Part shown: positions 50,492 through 59,527 of the stretch, piece by piece | Layout of the letters: the number at the start of each line of letters is the position of its first letter | Numbering within the stretch: position 1 is the first letter of the stretch | Source of the DNA: Phytohabitans sp036906915 | GTDB taxonomy: Bacteria > Actinomycetota > Actinomycetes > Mycobacteriales > Micromonosporaceae | DNA: 64,000 nucleotides | Assembly (NCBI RefSeq): GCF_036906915.1 | Contig: NZ_JBAKHX010000004.1 | Location: 124,001-188,000 of the forward strand | Direction of reading: 5' to 3' | Program-made: the position numbers and the translations under genes | Notes under the pieces: generated by a model | The model's database searches: none | What the model was told of the DNA's origin: nothing | What the model saw: only the letters and a program-made list of their open reading frames with translations

Positions 50492-52057
50492 GTGCCCCGA
50501 GGCGACGGCCGGTTGAGCCACGACCTCGACCCCCAACGGCCCGGCCCGCAAGATGCTTGCGGCGTGTTCGGTGTCTGGGCTCCGGGGGAAGAGGTGGCAA
50601 AGCTCACCTACTTCGGTCTGTACGCGCTACAGCACCGTGGCCAGGAGGCGGCGGGCATCGCCGTCAGCGACGGCTCCGGCGTGGTGGTCTACAAGGATCT
50701 CGGGCTGGTGGCCCAGGTCTTCGACGAGCCGACCCTTGCGAGCCTGCGGGGATACCTCGCGATCGGGCACGCCCGTTACTCCACGACAGGCGGCTCGACG
50801 TGGGAAAACGCGCAGCCGACGATCCGCGCGACCCCGGCGGGCACGACGATCGCGCTCGCGCACAACGGCAACCTGGTCAACACCGCCCAACTCGCCCGTG
50901 ACGCCGCCGAGCGCGGCATCGAGTCCGACGGTGCGACCTCCGACACACCGCTCGTCACCGCGCTGCTCGCGAGCCGCCCGGACATCTCGGTCGAAGCGGC
51001 GGCCCTCGAGGTGCTGCCGACGCTGCGCGGCGCGTTCAGCTTCGTCTTCATGGACGAGACCACCTTGTACGCCGCGCGCGACGCACACGGGGTGCGGCCC
51101 CTGGTGCTGGGCCGGATGGAGCGCGGCTGGGTGGTCGCGAGCGAGTCGGCGGCCCTCGACATCGTGGGCGCCTCGTTCGTACGCGAGGTCGAGCCCGGCG
51201 AGCTCATCGCCATCGACGAGCACGGCCTGCGGTCCTCCCGCTTCGCGGTGCCCGAGCCGAAGGGCTGCCTGTTCGAGTACGTCTACATCGCCCGTCCTGA
51301 CACGGCGATCGCCGGCCGCAACATCTACGCGGCCCGGGTCGAGATCGGCCGGCGGCTCGCCAAGGAGCACCCGGTCGAGGCCGACCTGGTGATCCCCGTG
51401 CCGGAGTCGGGCACGCCCGCCGCGATCGGCTACGCGGAGGGCTCCGGCATCACATACGGCGCCGGCCTGATGAAAAACCCGTACGTGGGGCGCACCTTCA
51501 TCCAGCCGTCGCAGACTCTTCGCCAGCTCGGCATCCGTCTCAAGCTCAACCCGCTGCGAGACAACGTGCGCGGCAAGCGGGTCGTCGTTGTCGACGACTC
51601 GATCGTCCGCGGCAACACGCAGCGCGCGATCGTGCGGATGTTGCGCGAGGCAGGCGCGCTGGAGGTGCACGTACGCATCTCGTCGCCGCCGGTCACCTGG
51701 CCCTGCTTCTACGGCATCGACTTCGCGACCCGGGCCGAGCTTCTCGCCAACGGCCTGGACGTCGAGGGCATCCGCCGCTCCATCGGCGCGGACACGCTCG
51801 GCTACGTGTCCCTGACCGGTTTGATCGCCGCCACCGAGCAGCCGAAGACGCGCCTGTGCCGCGCCTGCTTCGACGGCGAATATCCGATCGAGCTGCCTGC
51901 CGGCAACCTCATCGGCAAGCACGTGCTGGAAGGCGTCGACAAGCGGGTGGCCACACCAGCTGCCGACCAGTACGAGGCCGGAGCAGAGCGCTCCGGGTCG
52001 GGCAACCAGCCACTCGTCGCCAGCCCCGGGGGCAGCGACGCATTGCACCGCCCGTAG
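50492..52057 (+). CDS. purF: Amidophosphoribosyltransferase
   Basis: A 521-residue glutamine PRPP amidotransferase. GTG 50492, preceded by GAGGAG, gives a 22-residue propeptide before the nucleophile C23 in DACGVFGVW, which becomes N-terminal after self-processing. The glutaminase region has GHARYSTTG and AHNGNLVN. The PRPP loop is VVVVDDSIVRGNT. Cysteines in RLCRACF suggest the iron-sulfur cluster seen in Bacillus-type PurF. It makes phosphoribosylamine, the committed step of purine synthesis. purM follows 50 nt later. The last 40 residues are low-complexity. Confidence 0.96.
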   Translation: MPRGDGRLSHDLDPQRPGPQDACGVFGVWAPGEEVAKLTYFGLYALQHRGQEAAGIAVSDGSGVVVYKDLGLVAQVFDEPTLASLRGYLAIGHARYSTTGGSTWENAQPTIRATPAGTTIALAHNGNLVNTAQLARDAAERGIESDGATSDTPLVTALLASRPDISVEAAALEVLPTLRGAFSFVFMDETTLYAARDAHGVRPLVLGRMERGWVVASESAALDIVGASFVREVEPGELIAIDEHGLRSSRFAVPEPKGCLFEYVYIARPDTAIAGRNIYAARVEIGRRLAKEHPVEADLVIPVPESGTPAAIGYAEGSGITYGAGLMKNPYVGRTFIQPSQTLRQLGIRLKLNPLRDNVRGKRVVVVDDSIVRGNTQRAIVRMLREAGALEVHVRISSPPVTWPCFYGIDFATRAELLANGLDVEGIRRSIGADTLGYVSLTGLIAATEQPKTRLCRACFDGEYPIELPAGNLIGKHVLEGVDKRVATPAADQYEAGAERSGSGNQPLVASPGGSDALHRP

Positions 52058-52107
52058 CAGATTCGCTACCCAACGCGGCCAGCCGCGAATGCACAAAGGG
52101 GAGAACC

Positions 52108-53247
<1,140 letters not shown>

Positions 53248-53382
53248 TGGGGGTCACGTTCGGATTCTGGTAGGAGCCGTGCCGGCCACGACGGTGCTCT
53301 ACCTGGAATTCCGGCTTGGTCTCTATGCCCGACCAGCCAATCCGCCTAGCCTGGAACGACACGCACGGGGCGGAGGAGACGG

Positions 53383-54507
53383 TTGGCGGCGTTCAGCGGT
53401 ATGCGCGGCATCGCCTCCGTGCCGACGTACGTGGTGATGCAGCCGACGACGCTGTGCAACCTCGACTGCACGTACTGCTACCTGCCCCTGCGAGGTGCCG
53501 ACCGTCGGATGCCGGCGGAGGTCGCGACGGCAGTGGCCGGCGCGGTCAACGCCTGGGCCGCGACCGGCCGCTTCTCGGTGGTGTGGCACGGCGGCGAGCC
53601 GCTCGCGGCCGGCCGTGAACACTTCGCGAGTCTGCTCGCGCCGTTCGACGAGGGGGTCGAGCACCACATCCAGACGAACGCCACGCTGATCGACGACGCG
53701 TGGTGCGACTTCTTCGCAGAACACCAGATTCGGGTGAGCATCAGCGTCGACGGGCCGCGGGAGCGAAACGCCGACCGCGTCACCCGTGGGGGCAGGCCGT
53801 CGTACGACCGCATCATGCACGGTATCGAAGCGCTGCGCCGGCACGGCATCGACTTCTCCGCCCTGTGTGTCGTGGCGCAGCCGGCGCCTGGGCTGGCGAA
53901 CGAGCTGTACGACTACTTCCTCGACCTTGGCTGCGACGTGCTGGGCATAAACATCGAGGAGTTGGAAGGGGTCAACGCGCGGTCGAACGCGCGCGATCCG
54001 GCCGCGGTCACAGCGTTCTGGGCGGAGTTGGTCGCGGCGTGGCGGCGAGCGCCGCGCATCCACATCCGAGAGGTGGAGTGGTCGCTGCGGTACGCCGCGG
54101 CGGTGCTCGATGGCACAGCTGACGACGTGCTGCCCCGCCAGCTCGACCCGATCCCGACGGTCGGGTACGACGGCTCGGTGGTGCTGCTCTCTCCCGAGCT
54201 CGCTGGCTTCTCCCATCCGCACTATGGCGACTTCACCAGTGGAAACGTACTCTCGACGCCACTACCGGAGATCATCGCCAACGCGGCTGACCGCACGACG
54301 TGGATCGCTGAGTTCCTCGCTGGGGTGGAGGCCTGCCGCACGAGTTGCGCGTACTTCGGCTTCTGTGGCGGTGCTCACGCTGCCAACCGCTACTTCGAGC
54401 ACGGGCGTTTCGACGGTACGGAGACCGATCACTGCCGCAACAGCAAGATGCGCCTACTAGAGGGAGTGTTGGACCATGCCCGAGACCACGAGCCGTCGCC
54501 AGCCTGA
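53383..54507 (+). CDS. Radical SAM/SPASM peptide maturase (candidate cyclophane-forming)
   Basis: A 374-residue radical SAM enzyme. The iron-sulfur motif CNLDCTYC (C25, C29, C32) begins a TIM barrel with WHGGEPLA and SISVDGP. A C-terminal cysteine set (EACRTSCAYFGFCGG, then TDHCRNSK) forms a SPASM-like auxiliary cluster region. This is the layout of RiPP maturases. TTG 53383, 6 nt after GGAGGAG, is the likely start; ATG 53401 lacks a ribosome site. The next gene overlaps its end by 32 nt and encodes a small peptide with aromatic-x-Asn motifs. A 3-residue cyclophane-forming role is inferred from that substrate. The gap 53248-53382 has no gene and probably carries the promoter. Confidence 0.88.
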   Translation: MAAFSGMRGIASVPTYVVMQPTTLCNLDCTYCYLPLRGADRRMPAEVATAVAGAVNAWAATGRFSVVWHGGEPLAAGREHFASLLAPFDEGVEHHIQTNATLIDDAWCDFFAEHQIRVSISVDGPRERNADRVTRGGRPSYDRIMHGIEALRRHGIDFSALCVVAQPAPGLANELYDYFLDLGCDVLGINIEELEGVNARSNARDPAAVTAFWAELVAAWRRAPRIHIREVEWSLRYAAAVLDGTADDVLPRQLDPIPTVGYDGSVVLLSPELAGFSHPHYGDFTSGNVLSTPLPEIIANAADRTTWIAEFLAGVEACRTSCAYFGFCGGAHAANRYFEHGRFDGTETDHCRNSKMRLLEGVLDHARDHEPSPA

Positions 54508-54703
54508 TGCCGTACTCGATCCGGTGGCGGAGCGGGTCCACGAGGCACGGACGGGTTTGACGGCGCTACTGGCTGAGGCTGCCGAGGCGCGACGCCAGCG
54601 GTCAGAGACGGCGGACGGCGGCAGTGACTCGGGTGCGGTGTGCGCCTGGAACCACTTCGAGAACATCCCGACGTTCTACAACTGGAACAACCGTCCTCGC
54701 TGA
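54476..54703 (+). CDS. RiPP precursor peptide (candidate multiple-cyclophane substrate)
   Basis: A 75-residue peptide. Residues 1-50 are a hydrophilic helical leader (AVLDPVAERVHEARTGL and an Ala/Glu/Arg stretch). The C-terminus carries W58-N-H, F61-E-N, F67-Y-N and W70-N-N, ending NRPR, with one cysteine at C56. The three or four aromatic-x-Asn triplets fit the aromatic-X2-X3 pattern that radical SAM cyclophane synthases crosslink between the ring and the X3 beta carbon. ATG 54476 is preceded by GAGGGAG and lies inside the maturase gene, so the two are coupled. No protease or exporter is adjacent. A copy of the 57-nt hairpin repeat follows. Too small and atypical to be a housekeeping protein; the RiPP role is inferred. 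Confidence 0.8.
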   Translation: MPETTSRRQPDAVLDPVAERVHEARTGLTALLAEAAEARRQRSETADGGSDSGAVCAWNHFENIPTFYNWNNRPR

Positions 54704-54720
54704 TCGAGGAAAAGGTCACC

Positions 54721-54777
54721 GATCAAGGGCAAAGGCGCGTGGTTACGAGACCAAACCACGTGCCTTTGCCCTTGATC
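54721..54777 (+). repeat. 57-nt hairpin repeat, copy 4
   Basis: Arms of 22 nt (left begins GATCAAGGGCAAAGG, right ends CCTTTGCCCTTGATC) pair with a single G-T wobble around the 13-nt loop TTACGAGACCAAA. A related GATCGAGG lies 19 nt upstream at 54702. It sits 18 nt after the precursor-peptide stop and is probably its terminator. Beyond it, to 54883, no gene is seen. Confidence 0.85.
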
Positions 54778-54883
54778 GACGAAACGCCCTTGGTTGACGA
54801 ACGATCGGGCCAGGCGCTGGAGCCGGAACAACGCGACACGGAGGAGCACGCGGTGGTGCCGCGTGCTCGGTCGTGCCTGCGCA

Positions 54884-55093
54884 TCAGCGGGCGCGTGGCG
54901 CCCAGTTGTCCGGCTCGTCTTCGTCGTCTTCGTCGTCGTCGACAAATTCGTTGTCGTCGTCGACAAAGTCGCGCTCTGGCTTGCCGCTGCCGGAAAGTTC
55001 TCGCTGCAAGGCGGCGAGGTCGGTGTTCGGGGAGTGGTACTTCAACTCCCGGGCCACCTTTGTCTGCTTGGCCTTAGCACGGCCGCGCCCCAT
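54884..55093 (-). CDS. DUF3073 family protein
   Basis: A 69-residue protein starting MGRGRAKAKQTKVARELKY, the hallmark of DUF3073, followed by LAALQRELSG and a very acidic Asp/Glu tail (residues 43-62). The basic start and acidic end suggest nucleic-acid or ribosome contact, but the function is unknown. ATG 55093 is supported by GAGGGGG upstream. In Streptomyces the gene also lies between purM and the valine dehydrogenase gene, so the neighbourhood is conserved. A TCGGGGC/GCCCCGA hairpin (55117-55143) lies in its leader. Confidence 0.88.
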   Translation of the reverse strand: MGRGRAKAKQTKVARELKYHSPNTDLAALQRELSGSGKPERDFVDDDNEFVDDDEDDEDEPDNWAPRAR

Positions 55094-55302
55094 GGCTCGA
55101 CCCCCTCGCACAGAATTCGGGGCAGCCCGAAGGCGGGCCCCGATGACGTCAGGCATCTCTCGTGGGTCTTACGGTACATGGGGATGCCCCGGTTCGGCAT
55201 CTCGGGTTACCCCCGCCACCCTCCGGCGCGTCGCAGGCGGGTCCGGAAGCGCCAGTTCTGGTCGGTAAGGACCGATCCGGGGCCTCAACCATGACGGCTC
55301 GG

Positions 55303-56382
55303 CTAGCTCAAATGGATGGTCCGGAGCCGGCCGACTTCGGCCATGCGCCGCTCCGCAAGGCGATCCGCGGCGACGGCCGGCGGCACCCCTTCAGCGTCGG
55401 CGAGCCGCAGGATGTCGCGGGTGGTGTCGTATATCCGGTTGGCTCGCAGCTTCGCGCGTTCGAAGTTGAAGCCCTCGATCTCGTCAGCGACCTGGATCAC
55501 ACCGCCCGCGTTCACGACGTAGTCGGGCGCGTAGAGGATGCCGCGGTCGGCGAGCACCTTCTCGATGCCGGGGTGGGCGAGCTGGTTGTTGGCTCCGCCG
55601 GCGACCACCTTCGCCCGCAGCACCTCGACCGTGTCGTCGTTCAGCGCACCGCCGAGTGCGCACGGCGCGTACACGTCGATGTCGGACGCGATGAGCGCGT
55701 CCGCGTCGGCGACGAGGTCGACCTGCGGATAGGTCTCCCGCGCCCAGGCGAGCGCCTTCTCGCTTACGTCGGTGGCGACCACCGCGGCACCGTCGTCGAG
55801 CAGGTGGCGGGTCAGTACCTTGCCCACCTTGCCAAGGCCGGCGACGCCCACCCGCCGGCCGGCCAGCGTGGGCGTGCCCCACAGGTGCTCGGCGGCGGCA
55901 CGCATGCCCTGGAAGACGCCCCACGCGGTCAGGATCGACGAGTCTCCGGCACCGCCGTGCACGACGCTGCGGCCCGTCACGAATCGCGTCTCGCGAGCCA
56001 CCACGTCCATGTCGGCGACGTAGGTGCCGACGTCGCAGGCGGTGTAGTAGCGGCCGTTCAGCGACTGCACGAAGCGCCCGTACGCTCGCAGCAACGCCTC
56101 GCTCTTGATCTGCTCCGGGTCGCCCCAGATGACCGCCTTGCCGCCGCCGTGGTCGAGCCCGGCGAGCGCGTTCTTGTAGGCCATGCCGCGGGACAGGTCG
56201 AGCACGTCCCGGAGCGCGTCGTCCTCTGTGGCGTACGGGTAGAAGCGGGTGCCGCCCAGCGCGGGCCCGAGCGCGGTGGAGTAGATGCCGATGATCGCCT
56301 TCAGCCCGGTCGGCTTGTCGTGGCAGAAGACAACCTGTTCGTGGCCGCTGGACTCCTGGTCTTCGTTGGCGAATACGCCCAT
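55303..56382 (-). CDS. Valine/leucine dehydrogenase
   Basis: A 359-residue Glu/Leu/Phe/Val dehydrogenase. The substrate-binding and catalytic lysines are K70 in MAYKNALAG and K82 in GGGKAV. ALGGTRFYPY and the NAD-binding GLGKVGKV are also present. It deaminates branched-chain amino acids oxidatively, giving 2-oxo acids that feed branched fatty acids and polyketides. Position next to DUF3073 and bldC matches the Streptomyces vdh locus. It starts at ATG 56382; the divergent gene begins 152 nt away. Confidence 0.93.
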   Translation of the reverse strand: MGVFANEDQESSGHEQVVFCHDKPTGLKAIIGIYSTALGPALGGTRFYPYATEDDALRDVLDLSRGMAYKNALAGLDHGGGKAVIWGDPEQIKSEALLRAYGRFVQSLNGRYYTACDVGTYVADMDVVARETRFVTGRSVVHGGAGDSSILTAWGVFQGMRAAAEHLWGTPTLAGRRVGVAGLGKVGKVLTRHLLDDGAAVVATDVSEKALAWARETYPQVDLVADADALIASDIDVYAPCALGGALNDDTVEVLRAKVVAGGANNQLAHPGIEKVLADRGILYAPDYVVNAGGVIQVADEIEGFNFERAKLRANRIYDTTRDILRLADAEGVPPAVAADRLAERRMAEVGRLRTIHLS

Positions 56383-56533
56383 TGCTGCTCCCTTGTGAGG
56401 CGCGATGCGGGTGTGGGCCGGTCGGGGTGCCGCCGGCTCTGTAGTCGAGCCTAAGGCCTGTCTGCCCTGCTTTCCGATCGCCGGATGGCGACGCCGTAGC
56501 CGGTTGAGCTACGTTTCGTGGGAGGATCGCGCC

Positions 56534-57373
56534 GTGCCGTCGCTGTTCGCTTCGTACCTTCGGGTCTATGAGCCGCTGACCGCCTTCGACCGGGATCGCC
56601 AGGTTTTCTGGCGACGTTATGTCCGGGAGGGCCGGGCGATCGCGCCGACCGACGGCCCCGGACGGCAACGGACAGCCGTGATCGCGGCCCTGGGCGCCGG
56701 CTGGACGAGACTTCCGGACCTGCCCGACGAGGCGTACGTCCTGGAAGCCGACGACACGCTCCTGGTCTGCCCCTGGAACCTGCGCGTTCGGGTCGCTGAG
56801 GCGGCACTCAGCGCCCGCGACGGCGTGCCCTCGGTGCTCGCCGACGCGTTCGTGCCGCCGGTGCTGGCGGGGCAGGCCAAGGCGATCGTCGAAGACTGGC
56901 GCAACGGCGCGAAGGTACTTGAGCGCGGCGTGCCCCGGGTGCATGAGCAGATCGCCACCTGGGGCGTGCCGCTGCGATGGTTCGTCTTCGTCGACGCTGA
57001 GGAGCGCGAGCTGATCATCCGGCAGGGTCGGCGGGCGCTGCGGTACCGGACGGAGATCTCCAAGGCCCGGCGGCGCGCGCACCGCGGCGTCTCGGTGCTG
57101 CGCAAGTCGGTGGGTGACGCGCCGATCACCGAGGCGGTCGAAGAGGGCGCCCGGTGGCTCGAGGAGTTCCACCCGCGGTCGGTCGTGGAGCTCGACTACG
57201 GCGGTCTCGTGGACCTCCTGCCGGACGACGCGCTAGAAGCGGACGATTCACCCAAATTGGTCGCCGCTGGGCTGGCCGGCTTGTCCCGTGGTGACGCCGA
57301 CGCGGCCACCGAGGCGTACGAGAAGCTGGTCGCGCGCTGGCGGGCTGTGCAGTTGCTAGAACGCTGCAATTAG
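56534..57373 (+). CDS. Conserved actinobacterial hypothetical protein next to bldC
   Basis: A 279-residue soluble protein. GTG 56534 follows GGGAGGA at good spacing, giving MPSLFASYLRVYEPLTAFDR. It contains RVHEQIATWGVPLRWFVFVDAEERE near the middle (key residues HEQI, PLRWF, D and E) and a C-terminal helical part. I know no function. It appears between the dehydrogenase and bldC in related actinomycetes, so conservation of order is the only clue. Arg/Glu-rich composition and lack of signal or membrane helix suggest a cytoplasmic regulator or scaffold. Confidence 0.82.
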   Translation: MPSLFASYLRVYEPLTAFDRDRQVFWRRYVREGRAIAPTDGPGRQRTAVIAALGAGWTRLPDLPDEAYVLEADDTLLVCPWNLRVRVAEAALSARDGVPSVLADAFVPPVLAGQAKAIVEDWRNGAKVLERGVPRVHEQIATWGVPLRWFVFVDAEERELIIRQGRRALRYRTEISKARRRAHRGVSVLRKSVGDAPITEAVEEGARWLEEFHPRSVVELDYGGLVDLLPDDALEADDSPKLVAAGLAGLSRGDADAATEAYEKLVARWRAVQLLERCN

Positions 57374-57629
57374 CCCGATTCCTGCATACTGGGCACGCTC
57401 CCAAAGTGAAATACCCTCGTAGTACTTCAAACACGAAGCGTGAATAAGCGCCCAATTATGGCGGTATCTGACCCTCAAAGTCCGGATAAATCAGTCATTG
57501 CTCATCCGTCCATCCAAGGACGTTCGGCCGTTCGGCCCATGTCGGACATCGGGGACTAGCCGGACCATGGGAGACGCGTCGGCCGGCGGGACCCCGGCCG
57601 ATGTCTATAGGTATGTGGAGGAGTGACCG
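57374..57629. other. AT-rich bldC upstream region
   Basis: A 256-nt gap with no ORF and base composition clearly lower in GC than its surroundings, particularly 57395-57500. It presumably carries a long bldC leader with several control sites. I cannot assign individual boxes with confidence. Confidence 0.45.
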
Positions 57630-57839
57630 ATGGCATCGCGTACGCACGAACCAGAGCCGCTACTTACGCCGGCCGAGGTGGCGTCGATGTTCCGAGTCGA
57701 CCCGAAGACCGTGACACGGTGGGCAAAGGCGGGCAAGCTCAGTGCAATTCGGACGCTGGGTGGCCACCGGCGTTACCGCGAGTCGGAGGTTCGCGCTCTG
57801 CTGCAGGGCCAGATTCCCCAGCAGCGTCAGGGCGACTGA
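57630..57839 (+). CDS. bldC: Developmental regulator BldC
   Basis: A 69-residue protein nearly identical in pattern to Streptomyces BldC: EPLLTPAEVASMFRVDPKTV, then RWAKAGKLSAIRTLGGHRRY and RESEVRALLQG. It is a single MerR-like winged helix that assembles head-to-tail on direct repeats and delays or controls aerial growth. GGAGGAG precedes ATG 57630. A second BldC-like gene lies at 9519. A strong hairpin terminator follows. Confidence 0.95.
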   Translation: MASRTHEPEPLLTPAEVASMFRVDPKTVTRWAKAGKLSAIRTLGGHRRYRESEVRALLQGQIPQQRQGD

Positions 57840-57866
57840 CTTAACGCTCGTCAATCGACCTCCGAG

Positions 57867-57904
57867 CAGGGGCGGGACACCTGGAAACAGGTACCCCGCC
57901 CCTG
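57867..57904. terminator. Bidirectional terminator between bldC and the ABC genes
   Basis: CAGGGGCGGG (57867-57876) pairs perfectly with CCCGCCCCTG (57895-57904). Inside, ACCTG and CAGGT close a GAAA tetraloop (57884-57887). It lies between the convergent bldC and ABC ATPase genes, near both stops. Confidence 0.78.
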
Positions 57905-57912
57905 ACTCGTAT

Positions 57913-58590
57913 CTATGAGGCGACTGGCTCCAGAAGGGCGCCGTCACGGAGCTGGATCACTCGGTCGGCCACGTCGATCAGCGACGCGTCGTGCGTCGCC
58001 ACCAGCGCGGTCATCCCCCGCGACCGCACCAACGCGCGCAGCAGATTCATGATCGAACGCCCGGTCTCGGAGTCGAGCTGGCCGGTCGGCTCGTCCGCGA
58101 TGAGCAGCTTTGGATCGTTGGCCAGCGCCCGCGCGACCGCCACCCGCTGCTGCTGCCCACCGGACAGCTCGTACGGCCGCTGGCCGGCGTGCGCACCCAG
58201 CCCCACCAGTTCCAGAAGCATGGTGACCCGCTCGTCCCGCTGCGCCGCCGGCACCTTGGCCAGCCGCAGTGGCACGCCCACGTTTTCGGCCGCCGAGAGG
58301 ATCGGAATCAGGCCGAATGACTGGAAAACAAACCCGATCGTGCCCCGGCGCAACTCCAGCAGCTGCGACTCGCTCGCGTCCGTGATGTCGCGCCCGGCGA
58401 CCACCACCCGGCCAGCGGTCGGCCGGTCGAGTCCCCCGATCAGGTTGAGCAGCGTGGTTTTGCCCGCACCCGACCGGCCGCGGACCGCCACCAGCTCCCC
58501 CGGCTCGGCCGTGAAGCTCACATCGCGTACGGCGTGAACGACCCGCTTGCCGGTGCCGAAGTCCCGGCTGAGGTTCTCAACTATGACCAT
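57913..58590 (-). CDS. ABC transporter ATP-binding protein (MacB/LolD type)
   Basis: A 225-residue ATPase: Walker A GRSGAGKTT, Q-loop FVFQSFGL, signature LSGGQQQR, Walker B LLIADEPT and the H-loop THD. The LELRRGTIGFVFQ region is typical of LolD/MacB/FtsE-like ATPases that serve FtsX-type permeases. The ATG at 58590 overlaps the preceding ATPase gene by 14 nt. It is the last gene of a four-gene minus-strand operon with two large permeases. It may drive lipid or peptide extraction; substrate unknown. Confidence 0.93.
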   Translation of the reverse strand: MVIVENLSRDFGTGKRVVHAVRDVSFTAEPGELVAVRGRSGAGKTTLLNLIGGLDRPTAGRVVVAGRDITDASESQLLELRRGTIGFVFQSFGLIPILSAAENVGVPLRLAKVPAAQRDERVTMLLELVGLGAHAGQRPYELSGGQQQRVAVARALANDPKLLIADEPTGQLDSETGRSIMNLLRALVRSRGMTALVATHDASLIDVADRVIQLRDGALLEPVAS

Positions 58591-59527
58591 TGCGCACCTC
58601 GATGTGGTCGGGTTCCAGGTTGAGCTTGACCCGGTCGCGCAGCGACAGAGCCTCGACGAATGGCGCCGGCAGCTGCATCCGGCCGCTGCGGTCCAGCACG
58701 GCGTACTCCTCCGTGACCAGCTCGTGCGAGCCGTCCTCGGCGACCCGCGCGGACCGGCGCACCTCCGACGCGGTCCGGCCGTCGCGGATGGCAACGGTGC
58801 GCCGGACCTGCGACGAGACCTGGTGGTCGTGGGTGACCACCACGATCGTCACGCCCAGCTCGGCGTTGATGGTGCGCAACGCGCCGAAGACCTCTGCCGC
58901 GGTGGCCTCGTCGAGCTCACCGGTCGGCTCGTCGGCGAAGAGCACCTCAGGGTCGTTGGCAACCGCGACCGCCACCGCGCACCGCTGCTGCTCGCCGCCG
59001 CTCATCTGGCCCGGTCGCCGATCGGCGCAGTAGGCGACCCCCACCATCTCCAGCAGCCGCTCGGCGCGGGCCCGGTTGCGACGGCGCCCGGCCAGCCGCA
59101 GCGGCAGCTCGACGTTCTCCCGTGCGGTGAGGTATGGCAACAGGTTGCGCCCCGTCTGCTGCCAGACGAAGCCGACCATGTGCCGCCGGTACGCCAGCCG
59201 CCGCTTAGCGGACAGGCTGAGCAGGTCGTAGCCCGCCACTCGGGCGAGGCCGGCGGTGGGCACGTCCAGCCCCGACAGGATGTTGAGCATCGTCGACTTG
59301 CCGGAGCCCGACGCGCCGACGATCGCCAGCAGCTCGCCACGGTCGACGACCATGTCGAGCCCCTGGAGGGCGACCACCTCGACGCCATCGGTCTTGAAGA
59401 TGCGCACGAGACCGTCACAGACGATGTGCCCGCTGAGCCTGTCGTGGCCGCCGGCCCGCGCGGCGGCCCGCTTGGCCGCGCGGCGTTCCAGGTCGGCGAG
59501 GTCGGGTACCTCCGTGGCAGCAGTCAC
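58577..59527 (-). CDS. ABC ATP-binding protein with AbrB-like C-terminal domain
   Basis: A 316-residue protein. Residues about 35-245 are an ABC ATPase (Walker A GASGSGKST, WQQTGRNLLP, signature MSGGEQQR, Walker B VLFADEPT, THD). The last 45 residues read as a swapped-hairpin AbrB/SpoVT-like pattern: LDRSGRMQLPAPFVEALSLR, then DRVKLNLEPDHIEVR. This tail may dimerise or bind DNA rather than serve transport. GTG 59527 overlaps the permease stop (GTGA). Two ATPases in the operon suggest a heterodimeric engine for the two permeases. Confidence 0.87.
   Translation of the reverse strand: MTAATEVPDLADLERRAAKRAAARAGGHDRLSGHIVCDGLVRIFKTDGVEVVALQGLDMVVDRGELLAIVGASGSGKSTMLNILSGLDVPTAGLARVAGYDLLSLSAKRRLAYRRHMVGFVWQQTGRNLLPYLTARENVELPLRLAGRRRNRARAERLLEMVGVAYCADRRPGQMSGGEQQRCAVAVAVANDPEVLFADEPTGELDEATAAEVFGALRTINAELGVTIVVVTHDHQVSSQVRRTVAIRDGRTASEVRRSARVAEDGSHELVTEEYAVLDRSGRMQLPAPFVEALSLRDRVKLNLEPDHIEVRNGHS

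Noticed and set aside
53316..53618. Plus-strand ORF starting before the radical SAM gene as an extra RiPP gene
   Set aside because: It runs out of frame through the radical SAM coding region and has no conserved motif.
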